Source of the DNA: Peptococcaceae bacterium UBA3933
GTDB taxonomy: Bacteria; Bacillota; Peptococcia; Peptococcales; BICA1-8
Direction: 5' to 3'
Assembly: GCA_002385805.1 (NCBI GenBank)
Contig: DGEF01000027.1
Location: 3,641-11,772 of the forward strand
Length of the DNA: 8,132 nt
The translations under genes and the position numbers were made by a program. Of the stretch, positions 6,391 to 8,132 are shown one piece after another. Positions within the stretch are counted from its first letter, which is position 1. Every line of letters begins with the position of its first letter. The notes beneath the pieces were generated by a model. It was given only the letters and a program-made list of their open reading frames with translations, was not told where the DNA came from and searched no databases.

Positions 6391-6424
6391 AAAAACCACT
6401 GTGTAACAGCAGTGGTTTTTTTTT
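6391..6424 (+). terminator. Intrinsic terminator of sipL
   Basis: AAAAACCACTG (6391-6401) pairs with CAGTGGTTTTT (6410-6420), and the T-run continues to 6424. An alternative inner pairing CTGT/ACAG is possible. It starts 17 bases after the sipL stop codon. Confidence 0.93.
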
Positions 6425-6436
6425 GTAGAAAATTAC

Positions 6437-6466
6437 GAATAGAACTGGAATTTTCCGGCAATAATA
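6437..6466 (+). promoter_or_regulatory. Candidate sigma-F promoter of spoIIR
   Basis: GGCAATAATA (6457-6466) fits every fixed position of the forespore sigma-F -10 consensus GGnnAnAnTr. GAATA (6437-6441), 15 bases upstream, differs from the GywTA -35 box at one position. spoIIR is transcribed by sigma-F in B. subtilis, and this site lies 30 bases before the chosen start codon. Confidence 0.6.
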
Positions 6467-6495
6467 TGATTAAAACAAGCCGGGAGGTGAAGAGG

Positions 6496-7104
6496 ATGGA
6501 TAAAAGAGTAATAATAATTATTTTATTAATTGGGATTTTAACAACCGGCAGTTGTGTGTTTCAGGAAGAGGCTGGCGGTGAATTAAATAAAGAATTAATC
6601 AGGTTACATGTTTTAGCTAACAGTGATAGTGAAAGGGATCAATATTTAAAATATCAAGTTAGGGATGCCATTATTAAGGAATTTGCCGATGAGTTTTCTC
6701 GTTCCCAGGACATTGAGATGACTCGGGAAATGCTAATCCAGAACCTAAATTTAGTGGAAAAGGTGGCCAGGGATACATTACAAAGTTTAGATTGTGATTA
6801 TACCGTAGAGGCTCAATACGGCCACTTTAGCTTTCCTACAAAATTTTACGGTAATTTCACCCTTCCGGCCGGCGAATATGAGGCCGTGAAAGTGGTAATC
6901 GGCCAAGGAAAAGGTGCCAATTGGTGGTGCGTTTTATTCCCTCCTTTATGTTTTGTGGAAACAAAAGAAGAGTCACATAAAGTTGAAAACGGGTATCCGG
7001 TAAATTCCCCTGCGGAGAGTCAACCCAAAAAAATCAGAATAAGTTTTAAATTATGGGAATGGTTGCATCGCTCCTTTGTTATGATTGCCAGTTTATTCAG
7101 TTAA
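6496..7104 (+). CDS. spoIIR: Stage II sporulation protein R (SpoIIR)
   Basis: SpoIIR is made in the forespore and secreted into the intermembrane space, where it triggers the membrane protease SpoIIGA to cleave pro-sigma-E in the mother cell. This 202-residue protein starts with a hydrophobic N-terminus (residues 5-19), which serves as signal peptide or anchor. Cys20 after TTGS is only a weak lipobox. The family signatures are LIRLHVLANSDSERDQYLKYQVRDAI (about 35-60), FPTKFYGNFTLPAGEYEAVKVVIGQG and the unmistakable ANWWCVLFPPLCFV. I chose the ATG at 6496 because GGGAGGTGA ends five bases upstream. The longer open frame from 6412 begins inside the sipL terminator, and an ATG at 6469 has no ribosome binding site. 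The gene stands alone between two terminators, with a sigma-F-like promoter upstream. The C-terminus (about 165-202) is a basic and hydrophobic extension that I do not recognise further. Confidence 0.95.
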   Translation: MDKRVIIIILLIGILTTGSCVFQEEAGGELNKELIRLHVLANSDSERDQYLKYQVRDAIIKEFADEFSRSQDIEMTREMLIQNLNLVEKVARDTLQSLDCDYTVEAQYGHFSFPTKFYGNFTLPAGEYEAVKVVIGQGKGANWWCVLFPPLCFVETKEESHKVENGYPVNSPAESQPKKIRISFKLWEWLHRSFVMIASLFS

Positions 7105-7119
7105 ATTTTTTCAGTTAAA

Positions 7120-7150
7120 AAGGTCACTATTAGGTGGCCTTATTTTTTTT
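7120..7150 (+). terminator. Intrinsic terminator of spoIIR
   Basis: AAGGTCACT (7120-7128) pairs with GGTGGCCTT (7133-7141) around ATTA, with two G-T wobbles. It is followed by A and eight Ts (7143-7150). Confidence 0.88.
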
Positions 7151-7163
7151 AGTCACTAATTTA

Positions 7164-7172
7164 TGGTAAAAT
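7164..7172 (+). promoter_or_regulatory. Extended -10 promoter of the ANTAR regulator gene
   Basis: TGGTAAAAT gives a -10 box TAAAAT (7167-7172) with the TGn extension; the region 17 bases upstream is only a T-tract. The start point would fall near 7179. CCCTT (7174-7178) and AAGGG (7184-7188) could hide part of the ribosome binding site, but only if transcription begins earlier than this promoter predicts. Confidence 0.5.
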
Positions 7173-7198
7173 ACCCTTGTAATAAGGGAGGGATTTTT

Positions 7199-7777
7199 AT
7201 GCCGGAAGATTATATTTTACTGGTTACCAATAACACTCAAAAAGTTAATCAACTCAAGAAAAAATTAACCTCCCATGGTTATCAGGTAGTGGCAGTTGCC
7301 AATGATGCTTACTCAGGTTTACGAATCCTACGCAGTCAAAAAGTTGCTTTAAGTATAATTGATTATGAACTGCCCGGTTTAAACGGTTTACAATTGGCCA
7401 GGATTATGGACAATGAGAAATTAGGACCCCTCATTCTAATCAGTAATTACCAGATTGATTTCAGAGGCAATTTGCCTTTAAGTATTTTTGGTGTTTTAAT
7501 AAATCCGATTACTGAATACCAGTTAATAAATACGATAAAACTGGCCATTTCCCAGTACAATATACAAAAAAAGCTGGAAAAGGAGCTAGATGATTTACGA
7601 GAACAACTGGAAGCACGAAAAAAAATAGAAAAGGCAAAAGGAATAATCATGCAAAAATATAAGGTCACAGAGGATGCCGCTTATAAAATCATTCGCCAAA
7701 TCAGTATGGAAAAACGTAAGCCGATGAAGAAGATAGCGGAAGCTATAATCCTCAAAGAAGAAGGGAATAAAAAATAA
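7199..7777 (+). CDS. ANTAR-domain transcription antiterminator with degenerate receiver domain
   Basis: This 192-residue protein has a CheY-like receiver domain (about 1-120), a coiled coil (about 120-142) and a C-terminal ANTAR RNA-binding domain (about 136-187: IEKAKGIIMQKYKVTEDAAYKIIRQISMEKRKPMKKIAEAII). ANTAR proteins bind paired hexaloop hairpins in nascent RNA as dimers and prevent terminator formation. The receiver keeps a candidate phospho-acceptor, Asp55 in SIIDYELPG, and Ser82. However, the acidic pocket is lost (VTNN at 9-12 where VDDD is usual) and the conserved Lys is Asn102 (INP instead of KP). Ordinary phosphorylation is therefore doubtful, and no histidine kinase gene is in view. 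The ATG at 7199 follows AAGGGAGGG by about six bases. glnA is directly downstream, with a leader that fits ANTAR control; ANTAR proteins beside glnA are known in clostridia (GlnR of C. saccharobutylicum). It is therefore a likely nitrogen regulator. Confidence 0.92.
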   Translation: MPEDYILLVTNNTQKVNQLKKKLTSHGYQVVAVANDAYSGLRILRSQKVALSIIDYELPGLNGLQLARIMDNEKLGPLILISNYQIDFRGNLPLSIFGVLINPITEYQLINTIKLAISQYNIQKKLEKELDDLREQLEARKKIEKAKGIIMQKYKVTEDAAYKIIRQISMEKRKPMKKIAEAIILKEEGNKK

Positions 7778-7818
7778 TAGTTTTTTTCGAATAAAAAACA
7801 ATAGCTTTTTTTGCGAAA
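7769..7818 (+). repeat. Near-duplicate A/T-rich segment between the ANTAR gene and glnA
   Basis: A 23-base stretch starting at 7769, which overlaps the end of the ANTAR gene, is nearly repeated from 7793. Each copy has an A-run, an AATAG core, a T-run and CGAA. TTCG with its A-run in copy one can pair with the T-run and CGAA of copy two. No T-run follows that hairpin, so it is a poor terminator. It may be a tandem duplication just upstream of the glnA promoter. Confidence 0.5.
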
Positions 7819-7821
7819 AGG

Positions 7822-7830
7822 TGGTATAAT
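7822..7830 (+). promoter_or_regulatory. Extended -10 promoter of glnA
   Basis: TGGTATAAT carries a perfect -10 hexamer (7825-7830) with the TGn extension; no clear -35 box lies 17 bases upstream. Transcription would begin near 7837, giving a leader of about 105 bases before the glnA start. I found no GlnR/TnrA operator (TGTNAN7TNACA) near it. Confidence 0.65.
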
Positions 7831-7866
7831 AATTCGTAGTTTTAAAAAAGTAAGTTAATAATTAAG

Positions 7867-7896
7867 TGAGCAAAGGCGCTCAAACAAGAGGTTGTT
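7867..7896 (+). promoter_or_regulatory. Candidate ANTAR RNA target: paired hexaloop hairpins in the glnA leader
   Basis: Hairpin one pairs TGAGC (7867-7871) with GCTCA (7878-7882) around the six-base loop AAAGGC. Hairpin two follows at once and pairs AACA (7883-7886) with TGTT (7893-7896) around the six-base loop AGAGGT. Both loops have A at position 1 and G at position 4, the defining ANTAR recognition rule, and both also share A3 and G5. Both hairpins use bases needed by the terminator-like stem at 7874-7915, so protein binding would exclude that stem. The gene for an ANTAR protein ends about 90 bases upstream. Confidence 0.75.
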
Positions 7897-7925
7897 CTCT
7901 TTGTTTGCAGCGTCTAATTTTATTT
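7874..7925 (+). terminator. Conditional (attenuator) terminator in the glnA leader
   Basis: The left arm 7874-7890 pairs with the right arm 7897-7915 around the loop GTTGTT. Pairing covers AGGCGCT, CAAACAA and GAG, with one G-T wobble and two single-base bulges. The following sequence, AATTTTATTT, is U-rich but interrupted, so termination may be partial. The left arm is shared with both ANTAR hexaloop hairpins, giving the mutually exclusive folding expected for antitermination control of glnA. Confidence 0.7.
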
Positions 7926-7940
7926 AAGGGGGTTATTGCT

Positions 7941-8132
7941 TTGTCAAGATTAACTAATGATGATGTTTTAAGGCTGGCTGAGGAATACGACGTTAAATTT
8001 ATTAGATTACAGTTTACCGACCTTTTTGGAGTTCTCAAAAATGTAGCCATTCGTGTTAAGCAGTTAAAAAAAGCTTGGGCAGGGGAATTAATGTTTGACG
8101 GTTCCTCTATAGAGGGTTATGTGAGAATTGAA
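7941..8132 (+). CDS. glnA: Type I glutamine synthetase, N-terminal part
   Basis: Only the first 64 codons are inside the window; the gene continues beyond base 8132. Glutamine synthetase joins ammonia to glutamate with ATP and is the main entry of ammonium into metabolism; type I enzymes are cytoplasmic dodecamers. The visible part has FIRLQFTDLFGVLKNVAI and MFDGSSIEGYVRIE, both hallmarks of the GSI beta-grasp domain. Arg62 in GYVRIE lies at the position of the B. subtilis feedback-control residue Arg62, pointing to the GSI-alpha type regulated by glutamine rather than by adenylylation. The start is TTG at 7941, eight bases behind AAGGGGG (7926-7932). Expression is probably governed by the ANTAR hairpin and terminator leader directly upstream. 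Confidence 0.96.
   Translation, partial: MSRLTNDDVLRLAEEYDVKFIRLQFTDLFGVLKNVAIRVKQLKKAWAGELMFDGSSIEGYVRIE

Noticed and set aside
6412..6495. Longer spoIIR reading frame
   Set aside because: It begins within the sipL terminator hairpin and includes the GGGAGGTGA ribosome binding site; the ATG at 6496 is followed by a proper signal sequence.
7174..7188. Hairpin CCCTT/AAGGG hiding the ribosome binding site of the ANTAR gene
   Set aside because: The predicted transcription start (about 7179) lies downstream of the left arm, so the hairpin would not form in the RNA.
7778..7940. GlnR/TnrA-type operator upstream of glnA
   Set aside because: No TGTNAN7TNACA-like sequence is present; control appears to be by antitermination instead.

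Overview
The window looks like chromosomal DNA from a low-GC, endospore-forming Firmicute, most likely a member of the Clostridia. It has A/T-rich third positions, strong AGGAGG-type ribosome binding sites, TTG and GTG starts, and a run of sporulation genes: yabG, veg, sipL and spoIIR. The SPOCS-SPOCS-SPOCS-LysM SipL architecture is a clostridial marker, because bacilli use SpoVID instead. The order rsmA (ksgA) ... yabG - veg - sipL - spoIIR is an old conserved neighbourhood; ksgA-yabG-veg is also adjacent in Bacillus subtilis. I cannot name the species.

Layout, left to right. The 3' end of rsmA (1-579) is followed 16 bases later by a YkuK/DUF458 RNase H-like gene, probably one operon. A 270-base gap holds a weak terminator, a set of ATGCAT motifs and an extended -10 promoter. 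Next is a secreted hydrolase with two LysM domains and a SleB/CwlJ catalytic domain (1342-2115), ending at a strong bidirectional terminator. The convergent space 2152-2410 contains no gene but holds an array of about six direct 30-base degenerate repeats plus one inverted copy. A family 2 glycosyltransferase lies on the minus strand (2411-3211). It is divergent from yabG (3364-4233), which has a sigma-K-like promoter. Then come veg (4350-4625), driven by two tandem near-perfect sigma-A promoters and closed by a terminator; sipL (4811-6373), with a sporulation-sigma-like promoter and a terminator; and spoIIR (6496-7104), with a sigma-F-like promoter and a terminator.

The right end is a nitrogen-control module. 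It consists of an ANTAR RNA-binding antiterminator with a degenerate receiver domain (7199-7777), an extended -10 promoter, and a leader of about 105 bases. That leader contains two adjacent hexaloop hairpins with A at loop position 1 and G at position 4, overlapping a long terminator-like hairpin. The first 64 codons of a type I glutamine synthetase gene, glnA, follow and run off the window. The simplest reading is that the upstream ANTAR protein binds the paired hairpins and releases glnA from termination.

Functionally the middle of the window follows the spore programme. SpoIIR is the forespore signal that activates mother-cell sigma-E, SipL anchors the coat-forming SpoIVA layer, YabG is a late protease that processes spore proteins, and the SleB-like enzyme and glycosyltransferase may act on the cell or spore wall. 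The most interesting non-coding elements are the ANTAR antitermination leader of glnA and the unexplained 30-base repeat array. I saw no wholly novel protein system.
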